NCBI GenBank assembly: GCA_001917895.1
Contig: MNEW01000023.1
Location: 1 to 16,723 of the forward strand
DNA length: 16,723 nt
Source: Actinobacteria bacterium 13_1_40CM_66_12
GTDB lineage: Bacteria > Chloroflexota > Dormibacteria > Dormibacterales > Dormibacteraceae
Direction of reading: 5' to 3'
Shown one piece after another: positions 1-6,547 of this stretch. Position 1 is the first letter of the stretch. Every line of letters starts with the position of its first letter. Under the pieces are notes generated by a model. It did not search any database. It was given only the letters and a program-made list of their open reading frames with translations, and was not told where the DNA came from. The position numbers and the translations under genes were made by a program.

Positions 1-136
1 GGTAAGCGTTCATGAAAACCTGCGCGGTGATGTCCTCCGCGTCGGCCGAGCTCGTGACCTGCGCCCGCACGTAGGCGTAGATCCGGCCCAGGAAGTCCCG
101 GTAGAGGTCCTCGAACTGCGGCCGGTCGGCAAGCAC
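1..136 (-). CDS. ECF-type RNA polymerase sigma factor, N-terminal part (cut by window edge)
   Basis: Only the first 45 or so codons are inside the window; the gene continues past base 1. The visible protein contains the sigma-70 region 2 pattern, with FEDLYRDFLGRIYAYVR followed by SADAEDITAQVFMNAY. This matches the core-binding and -10-recognising helix of ECF sigma factors, so it should direct RNA polymerase to a small regulon. The start is uncertain. The reading frame has no ATG; I chose GTG at 136 because it begins just before the conserved helix and a TACGAT box lies exactly 6 bases upstream. An ATG near 152 is in a different frame and would need a one-base shift to join. It lies downstream of the GDPD gene on the same strand, 62 bases after that stop. 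The family is clear, the subgroup cannot be told without region 4. Confidence 0.8.
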   Translation of the reverse strand, partial: MLADRPQFEDLYRDFLGRIYAYVRAQVTSSADAEDITAQVFMNAY

Positions 137-142
137 GGCCGA

Positions 143-148
143 ATCGTA
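143..148 (-). promoter_or_regulatory. Candidate -10 box (TACGAT) for a leaderless ECF sigma transcript
   Basis: On the minus strand TACGAT is followed by six bases (TCGGCC) and then the GTG chosen as the sigma start. A -10 hexamer at this distance would place the first transcribed base at the start codon. No Shine-Dalgarno sequence precedes the GTG and I see no good -35 element. The call rests on spacing and on the same arrangement at two other genes in the window. Confidence 0.35.
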
Positions 149-198
149 TTGGTACTCATGCCCAATTGAGCCAACGCCCGCTGGACGGTGGGGTAACG

Positions 199-957
199 CT
201 AGGCGGTGGCGTAGGAGCGAATCGCCGGGCCGATCTCGACCGGGCGGTTCGTGAAGATCGAATCCGGGCGGCAGATCTGGCACCAGGCGACGGCCGCATC
301 GTCGTCCACGGTCCACACGCCCACCGCTCCGCCCGCGGAGTGGATCTCCTTGACCAGCTGCGGGTCAGTCGCCCCCCAGTGCGGCGAATACACGTCGGCG
401 CCGGCCTCGCGCATTATCCGCGCCGGGTCGATTGGCCGCGCCCCCTCGAGAATGCCGAGCTGCAACTTGGGTTCCATCTCTCTGAGCTGGCGGATCGATG
501 GGTGATGGAACGAAACCACCGCGCATTCCGAGATCGCTCCAAGCTGGCGGAGCATCGCGACCAGCTTGTCCTCCAGGCCCGGGTACTGGATCGGCACCTG
601 CTTGATCTCGATCACCAGGCCGACCTTGCCGATCGCGAGCTCGACCACCTCCTGCAAGAGGGGGATGTGCTCGCCCTCGCCGGCATCGAGGCGCCGCAGC
701 TCGGCGGCGGAGTGATCGCGCACCAGGCCGGTTCCATTGGTGGTGCGCTCGAGCGAGTGGTCGTGGATGACCATCAACCTGCCGTCCGACGAAAGGTGCA
801 CGTCACATTCGATCAGGTCGCAACCGGCGGCGATCGCGGATCGGAATGACCGCATGGTGTTTTCCGGATGCTGCGCGGGGTTGCCGCGATGTCCGCCCAG
901 GAGGGCGCGGCCGTCGTCGTGGGCGGCCTCGTAACGGGCCCGGATTGATTGGGTCAA
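199..957 (-). CDS. ugpQ: Glycerophosphodiester phosphodiesterase (GDPD/UgpQ family)
   Basis: A 252-residue protein of the usual length for a cytoplasmic GDPD, which hydrolyses glycerophosphodiesters to sn-glycerol-3-phosphate and an alcohol using a divalent metal. The family's TIM-barrel landmarks are all present in order: the catalytic HRG (H23-R24) followed by PENT, the metal-binding ECDVHLSSDG (E50, D52), the second histidine in VIHDHSLERTTNGTG (H65), EIK (E117, K119), SFHHP, VYSPHWG, VGVWTVDD and a terminal IFTNRP. There is no signal peptide. The start is TTG at 957; it has no clear Shine-Dalgarno sequence. A TAGACT box lies 10 bases upstream. The gene is divergent from the AAA+ ATPase and is followed on the same strand by the ECF sigma gene. 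The gene symbol is by family similarity only; other GDPDs (GlpQ) are usually secreted. Confidence 0.93.
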   Translation of the reverse strand: MTQSIRARYEAAHDDGRALLGGHRGNPAQHPENTMRSFRSAIAAGCDLIECDVHLSSDGRLMVIHDHSLERTTNGTGLVRDHSAAELRRLDAGEGEHIPLLQEVVELAIGKVGLVIEIKQVPIQYPGLEDKLVAMLRQLGAISECAVVSFHHPSIRQLREMEPKLQLGILEGARPIDPARIMREAGADVYSPHWGATDPQLVKEIHSAGGAVGVWTVDDDAAVAWCQICRPDSIFTNRPVEIGPAIRSYATA

Positions 958-967
958 GGCGCCGGAA

Positions 968-973
968 AGTCTA
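968..973 (-). promoter_or_regulatory. Possible -10 box (TAGACT) for the GDPD gene
   Basis: TAGACT on the minus strand lies 10 bases before the TTG start at 957, in the 65-base gap between two divergent genes. If used, it would give a 5' untranslated leader of only a few bases. No convincing -35 is visible. Weak evidence taken alone. Confidence 0.22.
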
Positions 974-1009
974 ACCGCGTGGCCACAGGTTTCTGGTGTT
1001 CCGCTTCTC

Positions 1010-1015
1010 TATAGT
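1010..1015 (+). promoter_or_regulatory. Candidate -10 box (TATAGT) for the AAA+ ATPase gene
   Basis: TATAGT, a close match to TATAAT, is followed by seven bases (GCTGAGG) and then ATG at 1023. Transcription would begin at or next to the start codon, giving a leaderless message. The purine-rich GAGG just before ATG is too close to act as a normal Shine-Dalgarno site. The -35 region (around 986-992) shows no TTGACA-like match. Confidence 0.45.
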
Positions 1016-1022
1016 GCTGAGG

Positions 1023-2420
1023 ATGACCTCCGCCGCCGCTCGAACCATCGCTGAGCTCAGATCTTCCGGCCACTCGCGCGAAACCGTCAAGCAAGAGATG
1101 CGCCGCAACCTGCTGGCGCGACTGCGCAGCGGCGAGACTCTGCTCCCCGGAATCGTCGGCTACGACGAAACGGTGCTGCCTCAGCTCGCCAACGCGGTCA
1201 TCTCGGGCCACGACATCATCATGCTCGGCGAGCGAGGCCAGGCGAAGAGCCGCATCATGCGCTCGCTCATCAACTTCCTCGACCCGCAGGTCCCTGTCAT
1301 CGCGGGCTGCGAGGTCAATGACCATCCTTATGCTCCGATCTGCCGGCGGTGCCTCGACCTCGTCGCCAAAGAAGGCGACAAGGTTGAGATCACATGGATC
1401 GATCGTGACCAGCGGTACGGTGAGAAGCTCGCGACTCCGGACATCTCGATCGCGGACCTCATCGGCGAGGTCGACCCGATCAAGGTCGCCGAAGGCCGCT
1501 ACCTCGCGGACGAGCTGACCATTCATTACGGGTTGCTGCCGCGAACCAATCGCGGCATCTTCGGCATCAACGAGCTGCCTGACCTTGCTGAGCGCATCCA
1601 GGTCGGCCTGCTCAACATCATGGAAGAGAAGGACGTACAGATCCGCGGGTATCGCGTGCGTCTACCCCTCGACCTGTTCGTGATCGCAAGCGCCAACCCC
1701 GAGGACTACACGTCACGCGGTCGCATCATCACGCCGCTGAAAGACAGGTTCGGCTCACAGGTCCGCACCCACTACCCGCTCAGCATCGGCGAAGAGATGC
1801 AGATCATGGAGGCCGAGCGGCATGCGATTCCGGAGGACTTCGAGCTGATCTTTCCGAGCTTCATGAAAGAGATCGTCGCGGAGCTGACACACCTCGCGCG
1901 CCGCAGCCCGCACATCTCGCAGTCGTCGGGCGTGTCGGTGCGCATGTCGATCGCCAACTTCGAGAACCTCGCGAGCAACGCCGTCCGTCGCGCGGCGCGT
2001 TTGGGCGAGTCGCTGGCGGTGCCGCGCATCACCGACCTCGCCTTCCTCACGTCGTCGACCGCAGGCCGCTTGGAGATCGAGGCGCTCGATGAGGGCAAGG
2101 AAGAGCAGGTTCTGTCGCGGCTGGAGCGTGGCGCGATCAGCGCCGTGTTCAGCCGGCATTTCTCGGCGGCGCAGTTCGATGGCATCGTCGCCCGGTTCGA
2201 GGACGGGGCGATGCTGGAGGTAGGCGAAGGCATTCCCGCCCGCACCTACACGCGCGCGATCGGCGAGCTGCCCGAGGTGGCGACCGCGCTCAAGAAGCTC
2301 ACACTGCCGGATCGCCCGGAGGTGCGCGCGTCGGTCATCGAGTTCCTGCTCGAAGGCCTGCACCTGAACAAGCGCCTCAACAAGGACGAAGTCGAAGGGC
2401 GCGCGATCTACCGCCGCTGA
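1023..2420 (+). CDS. MoxR/magnesium-chelatase (BchI-like) AAA+ ATPase
   Basis: A 465-residue cytoplasmic AAA+ protein. Visible motifs are Walker A GERGQAKS (69-76), a Walker B-like GIFGINEL (178-185) in which the usual aspartate is Asn183 while Glu184 is kept, sensor-1 ASANPEDYTSRG (222-233) and an arginine finger in LKDRFGS (R242). Between Walker A and B there is an insert with Cys96, Cys107 and Cys110 plus His101, a possible metal site. From memory the NEL variant and the cysteine insert occur in relatives annotated as magnesium chelatase, so they are probably family traits. Such ATPases normally work with a VWA-domain protein in metal insertion or protein remodelling; none is encoded next door, so the substrate is unknown. 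The start at ATG 1023 fits the family's usual N-terminus and the TATAGT box; a GTG at 996 would add nine residues. It is not likely to be chlorophyll-specific, as no bch genes are present. Confidence 0.88.
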   Translation: MTSAAARTIAELRSSGHSRETVKQEMRRNLLARLRSGETLLPGIVGYDETVLPQLANAVISGHDIIMLGERGQAKSRIMRSLINFLDPQVPVIAGCEVNDHPYAPICRRCLDLVAKEGDKVEITWIDRDQRYGEKLATPDISIADLIGEVDPIKVAEGRYLADELTIHYGLLPRTNRGIFGINELPDLAERIQVGLLNIMEEKDVQIRGYRVRLPLDLFVIASANPEDYTSRGRIITPLKDRFGSQVRTHYPLSIGEEMQIMEAERHAIPEDFELIFPSFMKEIVAELTHLARRSPHISQSSGVSVRMSIANFENLASNAVRRAARLGESLAVPRITDLAFLTSSTAGRLEIEALDEGKEEQVLSRLERGAISAVFSRHFSAAQFDGIVARFEDGAMLEVGEGIPARTYTRAIGELPEVATALKKLTLPDRPEVRASVIEFLLEGLHLNKRLNKDEVEGRAIYRR

Positions 2421-2422
2421 GC

Positions 2423-2442
2423 CGTTCCGGATAACCGGAACG
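2423..2442. terminator. Perfect hairpin between convergent genes, possible bidirectional terminator
   Basis: CGTTCCGG, a four-base ATAA loop and CCGGAACG form a perfect 8-bp stem in the 33-base gap between the stops of the ATPase and MFS genes. No T-tract follows on either strand, so it is not a textbook intrinsic terminator. Its place between two convergent stop codons makes a transcription-end or mRNA-stabilising role the natural reading. Confidence 0.55.
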
Positions 2443-2453
2443 CGTCGACGTAA

Positions 2454-3881
2454 TCAGGCCGCAACTTCGATTGCATCGGGCGTGGCTTGCGACTCCTTCG
2501 TCAGCGGCACCTCGCGCAGAAAGACGCTGACGACCAGTGACACCACAGCGACCAGCGCGGCCAGCAGGAAGAGGTCGTGCAATGTGCCGGCAAGCGCGAG
2601 ACGGGTGTGTTGATTCGAGAGGTGGTTGGTGAGGACCGCCCCCAGCACGGCCGTACCGATCGTGCCGCCGAGGCTTCGCCAGAACGTGATCTGGCTCGTG
2701 GCGACGCCAACCAGCTGGTGCGGCAGGCCGGCCTGGACCACGACGAGAGTGAGCGGGAAGGTCACGCCCAGGCCCGCACCGATGATGACGATGTCGCGGG
2801 CGACTTCCCACGGGCTCGAATGCGGCCCGATCTGAGCCAGCAAGACCAGCCCCAGGATCATCGCGCCCAGCGCAGCCGTACCGACGAACCGGTAGCGCGG
2901 AATGCGGGCGAGGAGAACGCCTGTCGCGGTCGCAGTGACCACGACCGCCAGCTGCATCGGCGTCAAAAGCTGGCCGGCGTTGGACGCGCTCACGCCGAGC
3001 ACGCCTTGATAGACGAGCGGAACGAAGACGATCGCACCGAACATTCCGATCGCGCTGAAGAATGCGATCAGCGCGGGAACCGCGAAGACGTTGAGCCGGA
3101 ACAGTCCAAAAGGCACGATCGGGTGCTCGACGCGGCGCTCTGTGATGAAGAAGGCAACCAGGATGACAACAGCCAACCCGAGCAACCCCAGCACCTGAAC
3201 GGAAAGCCAGGAGTGGTCACGCAGCATCGAAAGCGAGATGAGAAGCGGCGTGAGACCGGCGAGAAGCAGAGCCGTGCCGGCAAAGTCGATGTCCCGAAGC
3301 CTGGCTTGGGAACGCACGCGGGGGAGCTGCGTCGCGACCAAGATCGTGGCCACGACCCCGAGTGGAATGTTGACGTAGAAGACCGAGCGCCAGCCGGGCC
3401 CGTCGGTCAGGAATCCACCAAGCGACGGTCCGACGACCGACGAGAGACCGAAGATCGCGCCGAACACCCCGCTCATGCGCGCTCGCTGCTCCGGCGGAAA
3501 GATGTCGGTCATGACCGCGAACGTCGAGGCAAACAGGACGCCGCCGAAGATGCCCTGCACGCCTCGGAAGAGGACGAGCTCGATCATGTTTTGAGACACG
3601 CCGCAAAGCGCCGAAGCGGCGATGAACCCAACCATGCCGGCGAGCATGAAAGGCTTGCGCCCAAACATGTCACCGAGCTTGCCGGCCACCGGCACCAGCG
3701 CGGTCGAGGTGATCAGGTACGCGGTGGTGACCCACGCATATAGCTCGATGCCGTGCAGGTCGGACACGATGCGGGGCATCGCGACGCCCACCACGGTCTG
3801 ATCGAGCGCCGCGAGCAACAGCGCCATGGCCACGCCGAGCGTGGCCAGAATCACCTGGGAACGAGACGTGCCTTGGGCCAT
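2454..3881 (-). CDS. MFS multidrug exporter, DHA2 (EmrB/QacA, 14-TM) family
   Basis: A 475-residue, strongly hydrophobic protein expected to export drugs or other small toxic compounds across the cytoplasmic membrane by proton antiport. Signature motifs of the 14-helix DHA2 group are visible: motif D1 LDQTVVGVAMP (about 26-36), motif A GKLGDMFGRKP in the loop after helix 2 (about 67-77), the arginine-containing LFRGVQGIFGG and motif C GLSSVVGPSLGGFL. The start at ATG 3881 is chosen over the upstream ATG 3914 because an AAAGGAG sequence lies 7 bases before it. The gene is divergent from a WYL regulator whose start lies 27 bases away, which suggests local control. It converges with the ATPase gene. 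The substrate cannot be inferred. Confidence 0.93.
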   Translation of the reverse strand: MAQGTSRSQVILATLGVAMALLLAALDQTVVGVAMPRIVSDLHGIELYAWVTTAYLITSTALVPVAGKLGDMFGRKPFMLAGMVGFIAASALCGVSQNMIELVLFRGVQGIFGGVLFASTFAVMTDIFPPEQRARMSGVFGAIFGLSSVVGPSLGGFLTDGPGWRSVFYVNIPLGVVATILVATQLPRVRSQARLRDIDFAGTALLLAGLTPLLISLSMLRDHSWLSVQVLGLLGLAVVILVAFFITERRVEHPIVPFGLFRLNVFAVPALIAFFSAIGMFGAIVFVPLVYQGVLGVSASNAGQLLTPMQLAVVVTATATGVLLARIPRYRFVGTAALGAMILGLVLLAQIGPHSSPWEVARDIVIIGAGLGVTFPLTLVVVQAGLPHQLVGVATSQITFWRSLGGTIGTAVLGAVLTNHLSNQHTRLALAGTLHDLFLLAALVAVVSLVVSVFLREVPLTKESQATPDAIEVAA

Positions 3882-3888
3882 GCCTTTT

Positions 3889-3895
3889 CTCCTTT
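3889..3895 (-). promoter_or_regulatory. Shine-Dalgarno site (AAAGGAG) deciding the MFS start
   Basis: On the minus strand AAAGGAG lies 7 bases before ATG 3881, a near-ideal distance. This favours the inner ATG over ATG 3914, which has no such site. Confidence 0.7.
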
Positions 3896-3908
3896 CATCG
3901 GGTTTGCT

Positions 3909-4928
3909 TTGCATGGTCGCGTTCTGACCCTTCTCGAGTCCCGCCGCGATTGGTCCGGCGCCGACCTGGCGGAGCGGCTGGAGGTCAGCACACGGACCAT
4001 CCGCAACGACATGGTTCGCCTCCGCACGCTGGGCTATCCGGTGGGTGCGGCATCCGGGGTGGCGGGCGGCTACCGGCTGGGCGCCGGATCGGCATTGCCG
4101 CCGCTTCTGCTCGACGACGACGAGGCGGTCGCCGTGGCGGTGGCGCTGCGTTCATCGACCGGCGGCCTGGCGGGGATCGAGGAGACTTCGGTGCGCGCGT
4201 TGGTGAAGCTGGAGCAGGTCCTCCCTTCACGTCTTCGCCGCAGGGTCAACACGCTGTCGGCTTACACGGTGCCGGTTGTCTTCTCAGGGCCCACCGTCGA
4301 GCCGCAACTTCTGTCCACGATCGCGGCGGCGTGTCGCGATGCCGAGGTGCTGCGCATGGACTATCGCAAACACGACGGCACCGAAAGCACTCGGTCAGTC
4401 GAGCCCTACAGGTTGGTCCATCTGGGCCGTCGCTGGTACCTGGTGGCCTGGGACAGGGACCGGCGGGCCTGGCGCACGTTCCGCGTCGACCGCCTTCAGG
4501 TCCGCAGCCCGAACGGCCCTCGTTTCACACCTCGAGAGCCACCCGCTGAAGACATTGGGGAGTATGTGATGCGAAACGTGCGCTCGGCGCCTATGACGCA
4601 TCGGGCGCGAGTGGTGGTGCGCGCTCCGGCGGCGGTCATCACCGAGCGCGTGCCGCGCGGAATCGTCGTCGAGCCGATCGACGACGAAACATGCGCCGTC
4701 CACGCGACAGCGAACACGATCGAGATGCTCGCCCTCTACCTGGGCATGCTTGACGCCGAGTTCACCGTGACCGAACCGCCCGAGCTGCTCTCGCGACTGA
4801 GCAAATTGGCTGAGCGTTTTTCGAGCGCCATACCCGATCCCCCGCTACAGGCGCCAGCGAGCTCGCCGGGAGGCGAGCCACGCTCCGGCTCCACCAACGA
4901 TTCCACCCTCGAGAGCGCCGGCCAATAA
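3909..4928 (+). CDS. WYL-domain HTH transcriptional regulator (YafY type)
   Basis: About 339 residues. The N-terminus is a DeoR-like winged helix-turn-helix (residues 1-50) with DWSGADLAERLEVSTRTIRNDM as the recognition unit and GVAGGYRLG as the wing. A WYL ligand-binding domain follows, with the diagnostic RRWYLVAWDRDRRAWRTFRVDRL segment near residues 170-192, and then a WCX-type C-terminal domain. WYL proteins bind small ligands or nucleic acids and act as repressors or activators. Divergence from the MFS pump makes that gene its likely target. TTG at 3909 is the only plausible start just before the HTH; no Shine-Dalgarno site is visible. The last 28 or so residues are low-complexity and read across the opposite-strand membrane gene, an 84-base tail-to-tail overlap, so this tail is probably not a functional domain. 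Confidence 0.9.
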   Translation: MHGRVLTLLESRRDWSGADLAERLEVSTRTIRNDMVRLRTLGYPVGAASGVAGGYRLGAGSALPPLLLDDDEAVAVAVALRSSTGGLAGIEETSVRALVKLEQVLPSRLRRRVNTLSAYTVPVVFSGPTVEPQLLSTIAAACRDAEVLRMDYRKHDGTESTRSVEPYRLVHLGRRWYLVAWDRDRRAWRTFRVDRLQVRSPNGPRFTPREPPAEDIGEYVMRNVRSAPMTHRARVVVRAPAAVITERVPRGIVVEPIDDETCAVHATANTIEMLALYLGMLDAEFTVTEPPELLSRLSKLAERFSSAIPDPPLQAPASSPGGEPRSGSTNDSTLESAGQ

Positions 4929-5231
4929 TCCGACCGGGATGTTGATCGCCGGTTTGCCGAACGCAAGGTACGTCAGCCCTCCCGCGCACCCGCCGAGCGC
5001 GCCGGCAATTGCGCCTGCGAGCGCACCCGCCATCAGACTCGTCGCGCGCTTTCCGGCCCGTCGGCCGGTTAGATACAGGGTCGCGACCTGAACCAACAGG
5101 AAGCCGGCGAGGAGTGGCGCCTCAGGAACCCACCTGAACGAGCTCGACAGCCCGACGATCCCGAATACGATCGCCGCCACGACCAGGATCGAGCCGCCGC
5201 GAAGACCTACTGAGAGCGCGACCGCTCTCAA
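4845..5231 (-). CDS. Small glycine-rich multi-spanning membrane protein, unknown function
   Basis: About 128 residues with four likely membrane segments: GGSILVVAAIVFGIVGL, PLLAGFLLVQVATLYL, SLMAGALAGAIAGALGGCAGG and PVGLLAGALEGGIVGGAGAWL. The last two are rich in GxxxG spacing, which favours tight helix packing. Charged residues cluster in the RRAGKR loop and the C-terminal RRARWR, consistent with cytoplasmic ends. The start is taken as TTG 5231, whose bases overlap the TGA of the upstream zinc-ribbon gene (TTGA), a usual sign of translational coupling. A longer open frame extends upstream but reads antisense to the DinB gene and is not protein-like there. I do not recognise a named family. 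The product may act together with the zinc-ribbon protein. Confidence 0.6.
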   Translation of the reverse strand: MRAVALSVGLRGGSILVVAAIVFGIVGLSSSFRWVPEAPLLAGFLLVQVATLYLTGRRAGKRATSLMAGALAGAIAGALGGCAGGLTYLAFGKPAINIPVGLLAGALEGGIVGGAGAWLASRRARWRL

Positions 5232-5425
5232 CGCTGGACGGAATATATCCAGGTGAAGGCGATCACGAGCCCGACCACCATCAGGAAGAACAGGAGCTCG
5301 ACCCGGATCGCCAGCCGGACCAGCCGCCGGGCCCGCCGTGTTCTCGCGCCGCAGCGCTCGCAGTAGGCGGCGTTCGGAACCAGCTCCGCGCCGCAGGTGT
5401 CGCACGCGGCCTGAACCTGCTGCAT
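5228..5425 (-). CDS. Zinc-ribbon single-pass membrane protein
   Basis: A 65-residue protein with an N-terminal zinc ribbon, C8-x2-C11 and C22-x2-C25 (CDTCGAELVPNAAYCERCGA), then an arginine-rich stretch (about 27-41) and one membrane helix (about 42-62, LLFFLMVVGLVIAFTWIY). This layout predicts a cytoplasmic zinc ribbon tethered to the membrane with the basic patch at the inner face. Small zinc-ribbon membrane proteins like this are common and usually have no assigned role. It starts at ATG 5425, divergent from the DinB gene, and its stop overlaps the start of the next membrane gene. Confidence 0.75.
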   Translation of the reverse strand: MQQVQAACDTCGAELVPNAAYCERCGARTRRARRLVRLAIRVELLFFLMVVGLVIAFTWIYSVQR

Positions 5426-5438
5426 CCAATTGAGTATG

Positions 5439-5444
5439 TACAGT
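5439..5444 (+). promoter_or_regulatory. Candidate -10 box (TACAGT) for the DinB-EVE-HIHH operon
   Basis: TACAGT is followed by six bases (TCGAAT) and then an in-frame GTG at 5451. This is the same TANNNT-plus-six arrangement seen before the partial sigma gene. No -35 match and no Shine-Dalgarno site are visible. If real, the DinB message is leaderless. Confidence 0.35.
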
Positions 5445-5450
5445 TCGAAT

Positions 5451-5975
5451 GTGGAACTGCAGGAGGAGCTCTCGCCGGCCGACGCCGTGCTGCTGATGAG
5501 CTCGGTGCCCGAACGGATCGCCGATCTCGTCTACGGCCTGGACGAGGCTCGGCTGCGCTACCGCCACGGACCCGCCTTCCCGACGCTGGGCAGACTGATC
5601 GGTCACCTCCTCGACTCGGGATCGAAGGTCGACGGCCTGCTGCGGCATGCGCACCTCGACGGGATCGCCACAGCCGACGTGCGGGGCACGATCGACCCCA
5701 CCTACGACCATGAGCTCGACCGCCCGCTGCAGGAGGCGCTGGAAGACTTCGCGCGCGTACGCCGGCGAACCGTCGACCTGCTTCACGGCTGGGGCAAGAA
5801 CGAATGGGAGCGGACGCTGAGCGATCCGCGAGGCGGGTCGTTCACGCTGCTCGAGGTCTGCCGCATGGTCACCCGGCACGAGATGGCCCACATCGCCCAG
5901 ATCCGCAACCTGACCGTGCTGCTGCCAGAGCACGAGGACCTCGGCCCGCTGGAGCCACAGGATGTGACCCCATGA
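5451..5975 (+). CDS. DinB-like four-helix-bundle protein
   Basis: About 174 residues. The sequence looks helical throughout and has the spaced histidines of the DinB/YfiT metal-binding fold: one in LGRLIGHLLDSG and two in the C-terminal helix TRHEMAHIAQIRNL. In the superfamily such a histidine triad holds a divalent metal. Members include thiol transferases (bacillithiol or mycothiol dependent) and many uncharacterised proteins, so the reaction here cannot be named. The start could be GTG 5451 (favoured by the TACAGT box), ATG 5436 or TTG 5430. Its stop overlaps the start of the EVE gene (ATGA), so the two are translationally coupled. Confidence 0.85.
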   Translation: MELQEELSPADAVLLMSSVPERIADLVYGLDEARLRYRHGPAFPTLGRLIGHLLDSGSKVDGLLRHAHLDGIATADVRGTIDPTYDHELDRPLQEALEDFARVRRRTVDLLHGWGKNEWERTLSDPRGGSFTLLEVCRMVTRHEMAHIAQIRNLTVLLPEHEDLGPLEPQDVTP

Positions 5976-6544
5976 CCGACGAAGAAACCACAGCTCCGGA
6001 GCCGGCCGCGGCCACAGACCGGCCGCAAAAAAGCGGCCGCTCGCGCCGAAAGCGAAAGTCAGGTCGCTCGGAAGGTCGCGCGCTCCAGTACTGGATGGTG
6101 GTCAGCTCGCCCGACAACTTCCGCAAGACGCGCGAACTCGGCTTCACCATCCAGGGCTTGAAGAGCCGCCACCGCCGTCGCGTGGAGACGATGCGCGTCG
6201 GCGACCGGCTCCTCTACTACGTCACCGGCCGCATGTCCTTCGCGGCCACCGTCACGGTCGCCTCACCGATGTACGAGGACCACACCCCGACGTGGCGCTC
6301 GGCGCGGCGCGACGAAGACTATCCATGGCGGGTGCACATCCGGCCGGACATCGTCCTCGACGACGCGATCTGGATTCCTGCGAAGGAGCTCGCGTATCGC
6401 CTCGACTACGTGCGCAAGTGGCCACCCGAACACTGGACGCTTGCGTTCCAGGGCCACATCCACGCCCTGCCGCGAAACGATTTCGCGATCATCGAGGATG
6501 AGATCGCCCGGAGCGCGCGACAGAAGAGATCGCTAGCGGGCTAG
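5972..6544 (+). CDS. EVE-domain protein with basic N-terminal tail
   Basis: A 190-residue protein. The N-terminal 40 residues are disordered-looking and change from acidic to strongly basic (SGRSRRKRKSGRSEGR, 21-36). The rest is an EVE domain, beginning at QYWMVVSSPDNF (39-50), with GLKSRHRRRVETMRVGDRLLYYVTG in the first half and a later W/P-rich segment (WPPEHWTLAFQGHIHAL). EVE domains are PUA-like folds that bind nucleic acids and in several cases recognise modified cytosine; they often occur near restriction or RNA-processing genes. Here the neighbours are a DinB-like protein (ATGA overlap upstream) and a membrane protein starting 3 bases downstream. The basic tail supports nucleic acid binding, but that is inference. 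Start ATG 5972 is chosen over a longer open frame because upstream sequence is the DinB gene in another frame. Confidence 0.88.
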   Translation: MTDEETTAPEPAAATDRPQKSGRSRRKRKSGRSEGRALQYWMVVSSPDNFRKTRELGFTIQGLKSRHRRRVETMRVGDRLLYYVTGRMSFAATVTVASPMYEDHTPTWRSARRDEDYPWRVHIRPDIVLDDAIWIPAKELAYRLDYVRKWPPEHWTLAFQGHIHALPRNDFAIIEDEIARSARQKRSLAG

Positions 6545-6547
6545 CCC

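Noticed and set aside
2577..3743. 388-codon open frame on the plus strand
   Set aside because: It is antisense to the MFS exporter; its translation is Arg/Asp/Glu/His-rich low complexity with no motif, typical of a GC-rich shadow frame.
5231..5933. Upstream extension of the glycine-rich membrane frame to 362 codons
   Set aside because: The extension is antisense to the DinB gene and in a different frame through the zinc-ribbon gene; only the part after 5231 has membrane segments.
6532..6545. Two GCTAGC hexamers separated by two bases at the EVE stop
   Set aside because: Short palindromes with no flanking structure; likely chance in the end of the coding sequence.
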